Source of the DNA: an uncultured Collinsella sp.
Lineage (GTDB): Bacteria; Actinomycetota; Coriobacteriia; Coriobacteriales; Coriobacteriaceae
Direction: 5' to 3'
DNA length: 64,000 nt
Assembly (NCBI GenBank): GCA_902470905.1
Contig: CABRIC010000002.1
Location: forward strand, 1-64,000
Made by a program: the position numbers and the translations under genes. Each line of letters starts with the position of its first letter. Position 1 is the stretch's first letter. The notes beneath the pieces are model-generated. The model was not told the origin of the DNA and searched no databases. It saw only the letters and a program-made list of their open reading frames with translations. Below are positions 1 through 8,382 of this stretch, in pieces.

Positions 1-43
1 TAGCGTAGCGTCTCGTGGGCTCGGAGATGTGTATAAGAGACAG
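1..43 (+). other. Illumina Nextera adapter and index remnant
   Basis: Bases 10-43 match the Nextera transposase read-2 adapter, ending in the mosaic end AGATGTGTATAAGAGACAG (25-43). Bases 2-9, AGCGTAGC, are the adapter-strand form of i7 index N709 as I remember the kit list. This is library sequence left on a contig end, not genome. Confidence 0.97.
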
Positions 44-53
44 CTTCAATAAC

Positions 54-116
54 TTGCGGTGGAATAGTTCCTATCTGGGGCATCAACCAGCCCATCCAGG
101 AACTATTCCACCGCAA
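54..116. repeat. Intergenic hairpin, TTGCGGTG family
   Basis: The arms 54-72 and 98-116 are a perfect 19-bp inverted repeat around a 25-nt centre that itself can pair TGGG with CCCA. The outer bases (TTGCGGTGGAATA and its complement) recur at 12976-13042 with a different inside, so this is a dispersed element. Nothing coding is visible before 264. Confidence 0.8.
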
Positions 117-141
117 CTTTGTTTTTGATGCCCCGCCCGGA

Positions 142-181
142 AACTGCGTCCCAGTTTTGCCTTTCAAGGTGGGGCGCAGTT
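142..181. repeat. Hairpin downstream of the GntR gene
   Basis: AACTGCGTCCCA (142-153) pairs with TGGGGCGCAGTT (170-181), with one G-T pair and a 16-nt loop. It lies beyond the 3' end of the minus-strand GntR gene. It has no clear U-tract, so a terminator role is only possible. Confidence 0.45.
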
Positions 182-263
182 CCCCATAGGGCCTCGATTT
201 GGAAACCACATCCCGTTTCGAGCGGGAATAACGGGACACGCTTTCCGCAAAGGGCGCCGTTTC

Positions 264-914
264 CTACCAGACGGTGAACTGGGCGTTTTCTGTGTTCCAA
301 TGGACATCGCGAACGTAGTCGCGCACGCCCGTCGCATCTCGTGCTTCGAACAACTCAAGAATATGGGCATGTTCGTTGTTGGCTTTATTGAGCAGTTTGC
401 ACGCCGTCTCCTGGTCGACAGTCTCGTAATCGCGCTTGATAAAGCAGCGCTCGAGCTGCGAGATCATATCGCGCAGACGGTCGTTGCCGCAGCGGTTGAA
501 GTACGTCAGATGAAAGTCTCGCTGAATGTCGTCGTACTTTCGGATGAGACCGCCTTGGATCGCGAGGTCCATAGAGCCGACGAGAAATTTCAGCTGCGTA
601 ATGTCATCGTCGGTTAGGTTCGGACAGGAGAGATATGCGGCCTGCCCGTCGAGCGCCCCCATAATCTCAAAGACTTCAACGGCGTTTTGCTGATCGAACC
701 CACGGACGCGGAATCCGCGGCGGGGGAGATTGTCCAGGTAGCCATCGCTTGCCAGCTGGATGAGCGCTTCGCGGACCGGCGTGCGCGACACGCCCATGGC
801 ATCGCAGATCGTCTGCTCGCTCAGCCGGTCGCCGGCGGACAACTCGCCGGCGTCAATACGGCTCGAAATATAGTCGTATACGTGGTCCTTCAGGGGCCTT
901 CTGAGCGTTTCCAT
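264..914 (-). CDS. GntR-family regulator, FCD (FadR/VanR) type
   Basis: A 216-residue protein with an N-terminal winged helix-turn-helix at about residues 5-70. It contains the GntR-type recognition stretch SRTPVREALIQLASDGYL and the wing RRGFRVRGF. An all-helical FCD ligand domain (about 75-210) follows, including FHLTYFNRCGNDRLRD, where the family often binds metal and a carboxylate ligand. It is divergent from the DDAH-type hydrolase at 1170, and the palindrome at 1061-1072 lies between them. That arrangement suggests local control of the hydrolase and permease genes (inference). The ligand is unknown; arginine derivatives, or a carboxylate such as ornithine or citrulline, are plausible. 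Confidence 0.88.
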   Translation of the reverse strand: METLRRPLKDHVYDYISSRIDAGELSAGDRLSEQTICDAMGVSRTPVREALIQLASDGYLDNLPRRGFRVRGFDQQNAVEVFEIMGALDGQAAYLSCPNLTDDDITQLKFLVGSMDLAIQGGLIRKYDDIQRDFHLTYFNRCGNDRLRDMISQLERCFIKRDYETVDQETACKLLNKANNEHAHILELFEARDATGVRDYVRDVHWNTENAQFTVW

Positions 915-1060
915 GGGCTTATGTTCCTTAACTGTATATTTCTAAAATTAAATACGTTTCGCTTGAATAGCTCAATTGAATTATAGAACGACCAGCTAAA
1001 TCGTGCTACTTTGCGCCGATACGTAAGAATACGCTTACCGATGAATATCTACCGTTCAGT

Positions 1061-1072
1061 ATTGTATACAAT
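1061..1072. promoter_or_regulatory. Candidate GntR operator
   Basis: ATTGTATACAAT is a perfect 12-bp palindrome in the divergent intergenic region, about 100 bp before the hydrolase start. Short GTATAC-centred palindromes are common operators for FCD-type GntR proteins. Assignment to the adjacent regulator is inference. Confidence 0.5.
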
Positions 1073-1169
1073 ATACAAAACAGGAAAATCGCACTAAGAT
1101 AAAGCCATCGAAAGGAAGGCGGGCGCGAAGAAGTCCCGCTCTCTGCTAAGAGATCCAAGGAGGATCATC

Positions 1170-1946
1170 ATGACCAAGTTCAGCCACGTCATCATCCGCC
1201 GCCCCGGCAAGTCCCTGAGCAATGGCATCACGAGTGCCCCCGAGCTTGGCCAGCCCATCTACGAGCGCGCCATCGAGGAGCACTACGATTACGAGCATGC
1301 GCTCGAGCAGTGCGGCGTGGATGTCTCGGTGCTGCCGGCACTCGAGCAGTATCCTGACAGCTGCTTCGTCGAAGATCCGGCCGTTATCACTCGCTGCGGC
1401 GCCATCATTACCAACCCCGGCGCCGATAGCCGCAACGGCGAGAAGGACGAGATCGAGCCGGCCGTCCGTCGCTTCTTTGACGACGAGCATGTCAAGCACA
1501 TCGTTTCTCCGGGCACGCTCGACGGCGGCGACGTCATGATGGTCGGCGACCATTTCTACGTCGGTCGCTCCGCTCGCACCAACGAAGAGGGCATCCGCCA
1601 GTTCTGCGAGATTCTCGAGGGCTGGGGCCTCGAGGGTTCCGAGGTTCCGCTGGAGGAGGTCCTGCACCTCAAGACGGGCGTCAACTACATCGAGGACAAC
1701 AACATGCTCGTCTCCGGTGAGTTTATCGATAAACCCGACTTTGCCCAGTACAACAAGATCATCGTGCCCGAGGACGAGGCTTACGGCGCCAACTGCATCT
1801 GGGTCAACGGTACGGTCATCGTCGCCGAGGGCTATCCGACCGTGCTCAAGGCCGTGCAGGATCTGGGCTACAAGACGCTCGTCGTCGATACCTCCGAGTA
1901 TCGCAAGGTCGACGGCGGCCTTTCTTGCCTGTCGCTGCGCTTCTAA
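1170..1946 (+). CDS. Dimethylargininase / arginine deiminase-like hydrolase (DDAH family)
   Basis: A 258-residue guanidino-group-modifying enzyme, the usual length for bacterial DDAH. These enzymes release an amine from (methyl)arginine to give citrulline in the cytoplasm. Visible signatures are PDSCFVEDPAV near residue 62, the TLDGGDVMMVG substrate loop, the catalytic His in EVLHLKTGVNYI (about 166) and the C-terminal nucleophile Cys in GLSCLSLRF. A strong AAGGAGG ribosome site precedes the ATG. The next gene is a basic amino acid antiporter, so the pair probably imports a guanidino amino acid and exports the product. Whether the substrate is methylarginine or free arginine cannot be read from sequence. 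Confidence 0.88.
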   Translation: MTKFSHVIIRRPGKSLSNGITSAPELGQPIYERAIEEHYDYEHALEQCGVDVSVLPALEQYPDSCFVEDPAVITRCGAIITNPGADSRNGEKDEIEPAVRRFFDDEHVKHIVSPGTLDGGDVMMVGDHFYVGRSARTNEEGIRQFCEILEGWGLEGSEVPLEEVLHLKTGVNYIEDNNMLVSGEFIDKPDFAQYNKIIVPEDEAYGANCIWVNGTVIVAEGYPTVLKAVQDLGYKTLVVDTSEYRKVDGGLSCLSLRF

Positions 1947-2055
1947 CGCGATAGCTGTAACAGTCTGATGATCGCTTGACCGATGGCCCGGCACCCGATT
2001 CGGGACGTCCGGGTCATCTTTCGTTCGATCACATGATGAAGGGGGTGCACATACA

Positions 2056-3519
2056 ATGGCCTCTAAAGCTCAAAACGACGAGATTATCGATCCTAATGGC
2101 CTCGATCTCTTTCGTCTGACCATGATGGTCATTACCGCCAGTATTTGTGGCGGCATCTTTTCGCTTGCCGGCGATATGGCAGCAGGCGGGGCAAATACCG
2201 GTGCGGTTATCGTCTCGTGGGGAATTTGCTTTATTGGCGTCTTTGCGCTGATGATGGTGTTCAACGGTTTGTCTCAGGCCCGTCCCGACCTGACCGGCGG
2301 CATCTATGCATACGCTGCGGCCGGGTTTGGCGATTACATTGGATTCAACTCCGCCTGGGGCTACTGGATCAGCGCATGTCTTTCCAACGTGAGCTTTGCG
2401 CTCTTGCTGTTTAGCGCGCTGGGCTATTTCTTCCCTGCGTTTGGCGCGGGTAACAACCTGCTTTCCATCGTCTGCGCCAGCGTGTTTTTGTGGTTCCTTA
2501 CCGTCCTTGTGCTTCGTGGCGTTAAGGAGGCTGCGGGCATTAACACGATCGTCACGTTGGCGAAGCTGGTGCCGCTGGGGCTCTTTGTGCTGAGTATCGT
2601 GCTCCTGGGTAAGTTCAACGTCGATATCTTTATGGACAACTTCTGGGGAGAGCCGGCTGGTCCTGGCTTTGGCGAGCAGGTTGTCTCGACCATGATCGCC
2701 CTTGTCTGGGTCTTCACGGGCATCGAGGGCGCTGTCGTTATCTCGGGCCGTGCAAAGTACGTGCGTGACGTCGGCCGCTCGACGGCGCTCGGATTTGCGG
2801 CTGTATTTACGCTGTATCTGATCATCTCGATGCTGTCACTCGGCATTATGCCGCGCGAGGAGATGGCACAGCTCGCAACGCCCTCCATGGCGGGAATTCT
2901 CGAGTGCGCAATCGGTCCTGTTGGCGCTGCCATCGTAAACCTTGGCGTTATTCTCTCGCTGGTCGGCGCGATGCTGGGCTATGTCATCATTGCGTCCGAG
3001 ACGCCGTTCGAGGCAGCGCGCCAGGGGTCCTTCCCTCTGGCGTTTGCCAAGACGAACAAACACGATGCCCCGGTGGTAACGGTTCTCGTGAGCTCCGGCA
3101 TCACGCAACTCTTCTTGATCGTGTCGTATGTGGCGGCGAGCACCTATCAGTTCTTCTATAGCTGCGCAGTCAATACGATCCTAGTTCCGTACGTGTGCTC
3201 GGCAGCCTATTACATGGTGATCGGCTGGAAGAACGAGTATCTGGACGGGCCGCATGCGCCAAGCGTCGGCAAGGCGCGCTTCTTCGGTACGCTCGGCTTC
3301 ATCTACACATTGTTCCTGGTGTGGTCGACGGGTCTTCAGGGCGTTATGATCACGACGATCCTTTTTGCTCCGGCCATTCCCGTCTATATGCTGGGCGAGC
3401 GAGGTCGCGGTAAGCCGGTGCTTCCGCACCTGCACGACAAGCTGATCGCAGCGGTGGTCATTGTCGTGGCAATCATTTCGCTGTATCTGCACTTTGCCGG
3501 CATTGCGCCGATTGTCTAA
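2056..3519 (+). CDS. APC-family basic amino acid antiporter (arginine/ornithine type)
   Basis: A 487-residue membrane protein with about 12 hydrophobic segments. The first carries the APC substrate-backbone motif as ASICGGIFSLAGDMA. The helix-6 region is VWVFTGIEGAVVISGRAK, which resembles the basic amino acid/polyamine antiporter (ArcD/LysI/YjdE) subgroup. It lies 110 bp downstream of the DDAH-type hydrolase on the same strand and is probably cotranscribed with it. An exchange of arginine (or methylarginine) for citrulline or ornithine fits the context, but the exact substrates are inference. Confidence 0.85.
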   Translation: MASKAQNDEIIDPNGLDLFRLTMMVITASICGGIFSLAGDMAAGGANTGAVIVSWGICFIGVFALMMVFNGLSQARPDLTGGIYAYAAAGFGDYIGFNSAWGYWISACLSNVSFALLLFSALGYFFPAFGAGNNLLSIVCASVFLWFLTVLVLRGVKEAAGINTIVTLAKLVPLGLFVLSIVLLGKFNVDIFMDNFWGEPAGPGFGEQVVSTMIALVWVFTGIEGAVVISGRAKYVRDVGRSTALGFAAVFTLYLIISMLSLGIMPREEMAQLATPSMAGILECAIGPVGAAIVNLGVILSLVGAMLGYVIIASETPFEAARQGSFPLAFAKTNKHDAPVVTVLVSSGITQLFLIVSYVAASTYQFFYSCAVNTILVPYVCSAAYYMVIGWKNEYLDGPHAPSVGKARFFGTLGFIYTLFLVWSTGLQGVMITTILFAPAIPVYMLGERGRGKPVLPHLHDKLIAAVVIVVAIISLYLHFAGIAPIV

Positions 3520-3848
3520 GGCTATGGCGAGTTTCATTGCTAGGTAAGCCGGCGGGCATCGCGTATCGGTGCTACTTGGCATTCCATAGCTGATGTGGGT
3601 CTCTATAACGTGCCTATGTGAGCGCCCACCAAGCCCGCGCAGGTGACATTTGTTGCCAGCGCGGGCCTTTGCTGTTGCGGCGAAATGCTGCCGGCAGCTG
3701 GGGACGTTCCTGTTGTGTCGGCGCCTTGGGACACTCCTTGGTTGTTTTGCATGCGACGAAGGGAATGGATCATTTTGTCGAGGGGGCGGGCGGCTTTCGG
3801 TCCTCGGGGAAACCACGGCCCGGAATCCCCCTTGCACCAATCTGTCGA
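3520..3848. other. Gene-free stretch with hairpins
   Basis: No convincing gene is present. GCCCGCGC (3633-3640) and GCGCGGGC (3659-3666) form an 8-bp stem followed by CTTTG, a weak terminator candidate for the permease gene. At 3700-3745 two REP-like loops, GGGGACGTTCC and GGGACACTCC, appear; they are also found at other sites in this window. Confidence 0.45.
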
Positions 3849-3916
3849 TTGAACATCGGTGTGTGTTCGCGCTATCATGCGTGGTTAAATGGTTAGCCAT
3901 GGCAAACGGTTAGCCA
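3849..3916 (+). promoter_or_regulatory. feo promoter with possible iron-box repeats
   Basis: TTGAAC (3849-3854) and TATCAT (3873-3878) are separated by 18 nt. Just downstream the 9-mer GGTTAGCCA occurs twice (3891-3899 and 3908-3916). GGTTAGCC is the core of the DtxR/IdeR iron-box consensus, and the second copy continues into AAGTTAAAC. An iron-dependent repressor of the DtxR type binding over the transcription start is a reasonable inference. Confidence 0.55.
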
Positions 3917-3965
3917 AGTTAAACAAAATGCAACGCCCTGTGGGCGCCGGGGGAGGAACGCGGAC

Positions 3966-6326
3966 GTGAGACTCGATACACTCGAGATTGGAAAGGATGC
4001 CGTTGTCGCATCGGTGGCATCGGACGATCAGGCACTCCGACAGCATATTTTGGACATGGGCCTAACGCCGGGCACCGAAGTCACCATGATGAAGTACGCC
4101 CCTATGGGCGACCCGCTCGAGATTCGCCTGCGTGGCTATGAGTTGACGCTGCGCAAGGACGATGCCGCTCGCATCGAGCTCGTGGGCATTCACGACACCG
4201 ATACGGGTCCGCGCGCTAACGCCGCAATCGGCACGACGGAGCATCCGGCCCTGGGCGAGGGGACGTATTCGCCCCGCGCGGCAAAGACGGCCGTGCCCGA
4301 GGGCGCACCGCTGCATTTTGCCCTCGCCGGCAACCAAAACTGCGGCAAGACCACGCTGTTCAACCAGCTGACGGGCTCCAACCAGCATGTCGGTAACTTT
4401 CCTGGCGTGACGGTCGACCGCAAAGATGGCGCCATCCGCAACCACCCCGAGGCGAGCGTCACTGATCTGCCCGGCATTTACTCTCTGTCGCCGTACACGG
4501 GCGAGGAGATCGTAAGCCGCCAGTTTATCCTGGATGAGCACCCCGACGCCATCATCGATATCATCGACGCCACCAACATCGAGCGTAACCTTTACCTGAC
4601 GCTGCAGCTTATGGAGCTCGATCGACCCATGGTCATCGCGCTCAACATGATGGACGAGGTGACGGCCAACGGCGGCGCCGTGGACGTCAACCTGCTCGAG
4701 AGCCTGCTGGGCGTGCCTGTTGTTCCCATTAGTGCTGCCCGCAACGAGGGTATTGGCGAGTTGGTGGATCATGCCTTGCACGTGGCGCGGTTCCGCGAGC
4801 GTCCCGGTCGCCTGGACTTCTGCGCGCCCGATGGTCCGGACGGCGGCGCGCTGCATCGCTGCATTCACGGCATCGCCAACCTTATCGAGGACCATGCCGC
4901 GACGGCGCACATTCCCGTGCGTTTTGCGGCGACCAAGCTGGTTGAGGGCGACGAACTGGTAACCGAGGCGCTTCATCTGGATCGAAACGAGCTCGACGCT
5001 ATCGAGCACATCATTACCCAGATGGAGGGCGAGGCCGGCACCGACCGCCTTTCCGCGCTGGCCGACATGCGTTTTAGCTTTATCGGCGACGTGTGCGGGC
5101 GCTGTGTCGTCAAGCCGCACGAGAGCCGCGAGCACGTGCGCTCCGTCAAGATTGACCGCATCCTGACAGGTCGTTACACGGCCATTCCGGCGTTCCTGGT
5201 GATCATGGGCCTCGTCTTTTGGCTGACGTTTGGTGTGATCGGCGCGGCGTTGCAGGGGCTCATGGAGGACGGCATCGCTGCCATCATCGCCTCGGCCGAT
5301 GCGGGCCTCAAGGCGTTCGGCACCAACGACGTAGTGCGCTCGCTGGCTGTCGACGGCGTGCTTACGGGCGTGGGCAGCGTGCTGACCTTCCTGCCGATTA
5401 TCGTCGTGCTCTTTTTGCTCCTCTCCATTCTGGAGGACTCGGGCTACATGGCGCGTGTTGCCTTTGTCATGGATAAGGTGCTGCGCCGCTTTGGCCTTTC
5501 GGGCCGCAGCTTTGTGCCCATGCTCGTCGGGTTTGGCTGCACCGTGCCGGCTATCATGTCGACCCGTACGCTCCCATCCGAGCACGACCGCAAGATGACC
5601 GTCATGCTCACGCCGTTCATGAGCTGCTCGGCCAAGCTGCCGGTTTACGGCTTGCTGTGCGGAGCATTCTTCCCGCAGGCGACGGTCCCCGCCATGGTCT
5701 CGCTCTATCTGATTGGCATTGCGGTCGGCTGCATTGCCGCTCTGGTGCTCAACCGCACGGCATTTAAGGGCGACCCGGTGCCGTTTATCATGGAGCTTCC
5801 CAACTACCGCTTGCCGAGTGTCAAGACGACGGTGATGCTGGCATGGGATAAGGCCAAGGACTTTATTACCAAGGCCTTTACCATTATCTTTGCCGCGACC
5901 GTGGTCATCTGGTTCCTTCAGACGTTCGACATTCGCTTTAATGTGGTCGCCGATCAGTCGCAGAGTCTACTTGCCGGTCTGGGTAGCATTATCGCGCCGG
6001 CGCTGGCACCGCTCGGCTTTGGCGACTGGCGTGCATCCACGGCGCTCGTCACCGGACTTATCGCCAAGGAGAGCGTCATCTCGACCCTCACGGTGCTTTT
6101 GGGCGCGACCTCGCCTGCGGTGTTGTCGACCATGTTTTCGCCGTTCACCGCCTACGTGTTTTTGGTCTTCACGCTGCTGTATCCGCCCTGCGTGGCTGCC
6201 ATCGGCGCCGTCAAGAGCGAGCTGGGCGCGCGCTACGCCGTGGCCGTATTCGCATTTCAAGTGACGGTCGCCTGGATCGTGGCGTTTGTCGTGCATTCGG
6301 CGGGCATATTGCTGGGATTGGCTTAG
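3966..6326 (+). CDS. feoB: Ferrous iron transporter, FeoA-FeoB fusion
   Basis: This 786-residue protein has a FeoA (SH3-like) domain at residues 1-75, then a FeoB G domain and membrane part. G1 is GNQNCGKTT (122-130), followed by the switch region HVGNFPGVTVDRK, G3 DLPGIYSL and G4 ALNMMDE. The membrane half has the Gate motif GFGCTVPAIMSTR, a second Gate near PFMSCSAKLPVYGL and the cysteine PPCVAAI. It imports Fe2+ across the inner membrane. FeoA and FeoB are separate in E. coli; here they form one chain. The GTG start at 3966 follows GGGGGAGGAACG. No FeoC is nearby. Confidence 0.95.
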   Translation: MRLDTLEIGKDAVVASVASDDQALRQHILDMGLTPGTEVTMMKYAPMGDPLEIRLRGYELTLRKDDAARIELVGIHDTDTGPRANAAIGTTEHPALGEGTYSPRAAKTAVPEGAPLHFALAGNQNCGKTTLFNQLTGSNQHVGNFPGVTVDRKDGAIRNHPEASVTDLPGIYSLSPYTGEEIVSRQFILDEHPDAIIDIIDATNIERNLYLTLQLMELDRPMVIALNMMDEVTANGGAVDVNLLESLLGVPVVPISAARNEGIGELVDHALHVARFRERPGRLDFCAPDGPDGGALHRCIHGIANLIEDHAATAHIPVRFAATKLVEGDELVTEALHLDRNELDAIEHIITQMEGEAGTDRLSALADMRFSFIGDVCGRCVVKPHESREHVRSVKIDRILTGRYTAIPAFLVIMGLVFWLTFGVIGAALQGLMEDGIAAIIASADAGLKAFGTNDVVRSLAVDGVLTGVGSVLTFLPIIVVLFLLLSILEDSGYMARVAFVMDKVLRRFGLSGRSFVPMLVGFGCTVPAIMSTRTLPSEHDRKMTVMLTPFMSCSAKLPVYGLLCGAFFPQATVPAMVSLYLIGIAVGCIAALVLNRTAFKGDPVPFIMELPNYRLPSVKTTVMLAWDKAKDFITKAFTIIFAATVVIWFLQTFDIRFNVVADQSQSLLAGLGSIIAPALAPLGFGDWRASTALVTGLIAKESVISTLTVLLGATSPAVLSTMFSPFTAYVFLVFTLLYPPCVAAIGAVKSELGARYAVAVFAFQVTVAWIVAFVVHSAGILLGLA

Positions 6327-6329
6327 GGG

Positions 6330-6640
6330 CGCGTTGATGCTCCGCGCTTTTGGGCGAGCAACAATTCAATAAAAATGAGCCAAAATACCGTCAATTGTCG
6401 GCCTGCGGGGACTGTCCTACGCTGCAGATTGCCGTTCGCTGCCTATTTGCTGCCGTTTACGGATTCGTAAATACTTGCAATCGTCGGTCGATTTAACCGT
6501 ATTACGCGATGTCGATGCGTATTTTGTGCGCCCCTTTCTACAATCACTTTATTTCTATTGCCGAACATGTCTTCCGTTTCGCCTGTGTGGGGACGTGGGA
6601 TGCAATAGTCGTTTGTAGAGGCTCATTGAGGAGGGAATTG
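6330..6640 (+). promoter_or_regulatory. Upstream region of the PTS gene
   Basis: No gene is seen in this stretch. GCGCG and CGCGC near 6331-6350, followed by TTTT, may end feoB transcription. A dyad TTTACG-gatt-CGTAAA at 6456-6471 lies about 170 bp before the PTS start and could be an operator. TTGCAA (6475) is a possible -35 box, but no well-spaced -10 box is clear. A REP-like GGGGACTGTCC loop is near 6407. Confidence 0.35.
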
Positions 6641-8305
6641 ATGAAAGAAAAATTCCAATCGTTCGGAAAGGCAATGCTCGTTCCGATTACGCTCATTGCC
6701 ATTTCCGGTCTCTTTTTGGGTATCGGTAGCGTTTTTACGACCGAACTGACCCTTGTGTCCCTTGGCGTTAATTGGGACTGGTATGCCGCTTCGCCGCTCT
6801 TTACGTTCTTCTCGGTATTTAAGGGTCTCGGCGAGGTAATCATTGGAAACCTCGGTGTTTTGTTTGCCGTCGGCTGCGCCTTCTCCTTGTCTCGCAAAGA
6901 GAAGGGCTGGGCTGCCTTTTCTGCCCTTGTCTGCTATCTCACCATGCTCAAGACGGTTGAGATTCTGCTTGGAGCAGCTGGCTTGGCTGCCGACAATACA
7001 ACGGTGGAAGCTCTTCAGAAGGTCGGCCTTACGTCCATTCAGGCGAGTGAGCAGTCCGCACTCTACACTACCTCGCTCGGCTTTTTTGGCTACAGCTCTG
7101 GTGTCTTTGGCGGCATTATCGTGGGCTGCCTGGTCGCTTGGATCACCGGCCGTTTTTACAAGACCAAGCTTCCAACGGCGCTGGCGTTTTTTGCGGGCAG
7201 TCGAACGGTCCCCATTGTATCGCTGGTCGCCGGTGGCATCCTGGGCGGCATCATGTACTTCGTCTGGCCCGTCATCGGTGGATGCTTCTCGGGTATTGCG
7301 ACGTTCGTGAAAGGCTCCGGTCTGGTCGGTACGTTTGTCTATCGCTGGGTGCTCGAGAGCCTTGTGCCGTTTGGCTTGCATCCGCTGCTCGAGACGCCCA
7401 TGTATTGGACTGAGCTTGGCGGCTCCATGGTCGTCGATGGAACGCGCGTGGTGGGCAATAGCGCCATTCAGCTTGCACAGCTCGCTTCTCCCAGCAGCGA
7501 CAAGCTCTTGGTTAGGGCCTTCATGGCTGGTTATGGCATTAACGATTATGCGTTGTTCCCGGGCATCGCCCTTGCTATGTGGTCTTGTGCCAAGCCCCAG
7601 AACCGCAAGAAGGTTGCTGGTCTTTTAATCCCCACAGTGATTTCGACTGTTTTCTTTGGTGTTACGGAGCCTATTCTCTTTACGTTCCTGTTTGCCGCCC
7701 CCTGGCTCTACTTTGGCGTTTACGCTCCGCTTTCCGGACTGGGTGAAGTTCTCTCGGAAGCAATGGGCGTTTCGGTGTACCAGGGAAATATCAAGGACCT
7801 GATCCCATTCTTATTCCGCCCCGAGAAGCTTAATCTGCTTCCGTACCTTATTTTGCTCCCCGCCTTTTTCCTGGCAGCTTTCTTCCTCTTCCGGTTCTTT
7901 ATTACTAAGTTCGATATCAAGACGCCCGGTCGAGATGATGGTGACGATATTGAGTTGATCAACAGCAGAGCCGAGTTCGAGGCAAAGGCCGCTGAGGCAA
8001 AGGGCGAGTCTGGTAGCACTCCCGAGAAGGCAGTCCAGGGCCATGCGACCAAGGACAGCGCGCTTGCTGTCGGCATTGTCGAAGCGCTTGGTGGAGCCGA
8101 CAACATTGATGATCTTGACAACTGCATCTCACGTCTTCGCGTGATTGTCAAGGATGGTTCTAAGGTTGCAGACGACGAGGTGTTCACCAAGAATCTTGAA
8201 GCTATGGGCGTTATCCGCCTGAGCGACAAGGCAATCCAGGTCGTTTACGGTCCTCGTGTCGGCGAAGTCGCTTCTGAGGTGCACGACGTTCTCGGTGACG
8301 AGTAA
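6641..8305 (+). CDS. PTS glucose/maltose-type EIICB component
   Basis: A 554-residue protein with a polytopic EIIC domain (about 1-440) and a C-terminal EIIB domain (about 470-554). The EIIB phosphorylation site is Cys495 in DNCISRLRVIV, the normal form for the glucose/alpha-glucoside family. There is no fused EIIA, so one must come from elsewhere. I chose the ATG at 6641 because GAGGAGGGAA precedes it; the longer open frame back to 6509 is noncoding-like. The RpiR regulator and GH4 phospho-glycosidase nearby suggest uptake of maltose or another glucoside as a 6-phosphate. Confidence 0.9.
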   Translation: MKEKFQSFGKAMLVPITLIAISGLFLGIGSVFTTELTLVSLGVNWDWYAASPLFTFFSVFKGLGEVIIGNLGVLFAVGCAFSLSRKEKGWAAFSALVCYLTMLKTVEILLGAAGLAADNTTVEALQKVGLTSIQASEQSALYTTSLGFFGYSSGVFGGIIVGCLVAWITGRFYKTKLPTALAFFAGSRTVPIVSLVAGGILGGIMYFVWPVIGGCFSGIATFVKGSGLVGTFVYRWVLESLVPFGLHPLLETPMYWTELGGSMVVDGTRVVGNSAIQLAQLASPSSDKLLVRAFMAGYGINDYALFPGIALAMWSCAKPQNRKKVAGLLIPTVISTVFFGVTEPILFTFLFAAPWLYFGVYAPLSGLGEVLSEAMGVSVYQGNIKDLIPFLFRPEKLNLLPYLILLPAFFLAAFFLFRFFITKFDIKTPGRDDGDDIELINSRAEFEAKAAEAKGESGSTPEKAVQGHATKDSALAVGIVEALGGADNIDDLDNCISRLRVIVKDGSKVADDEVFTKNLEAMGVIRLSDKAIQVVYGPRVGEVASEVHDVLGDE

Positions 8306-8344
8306 AACGCGCAAGTGGCTTGCAATTGCATAGTGCAATTCCAG

Positions 8345-8382
8345 GGCTTGGCTTCCTATCGCATGATTTAGGGGGCCAAGCC
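8345..8382. terminator. Terminator between converging genes
   Basis: GGCTTGGC (8345-8352) and GCCAAGCC (8375-8382) form an 8-bp stem followed by TTCTTGTTTT. It sits between the converging PTS and RpiR genes and overlaps the 3' end of rpiR. Confidence 0.55.

Noticed and set aside
2056..3519. A glutamate/GABA-type antiporter instead of a basic amino acid antiporter
   Set aside because: The neighbouring DDAH-type hydrolase and overall similarity favour the basic amino acid branch; certainty is limited.
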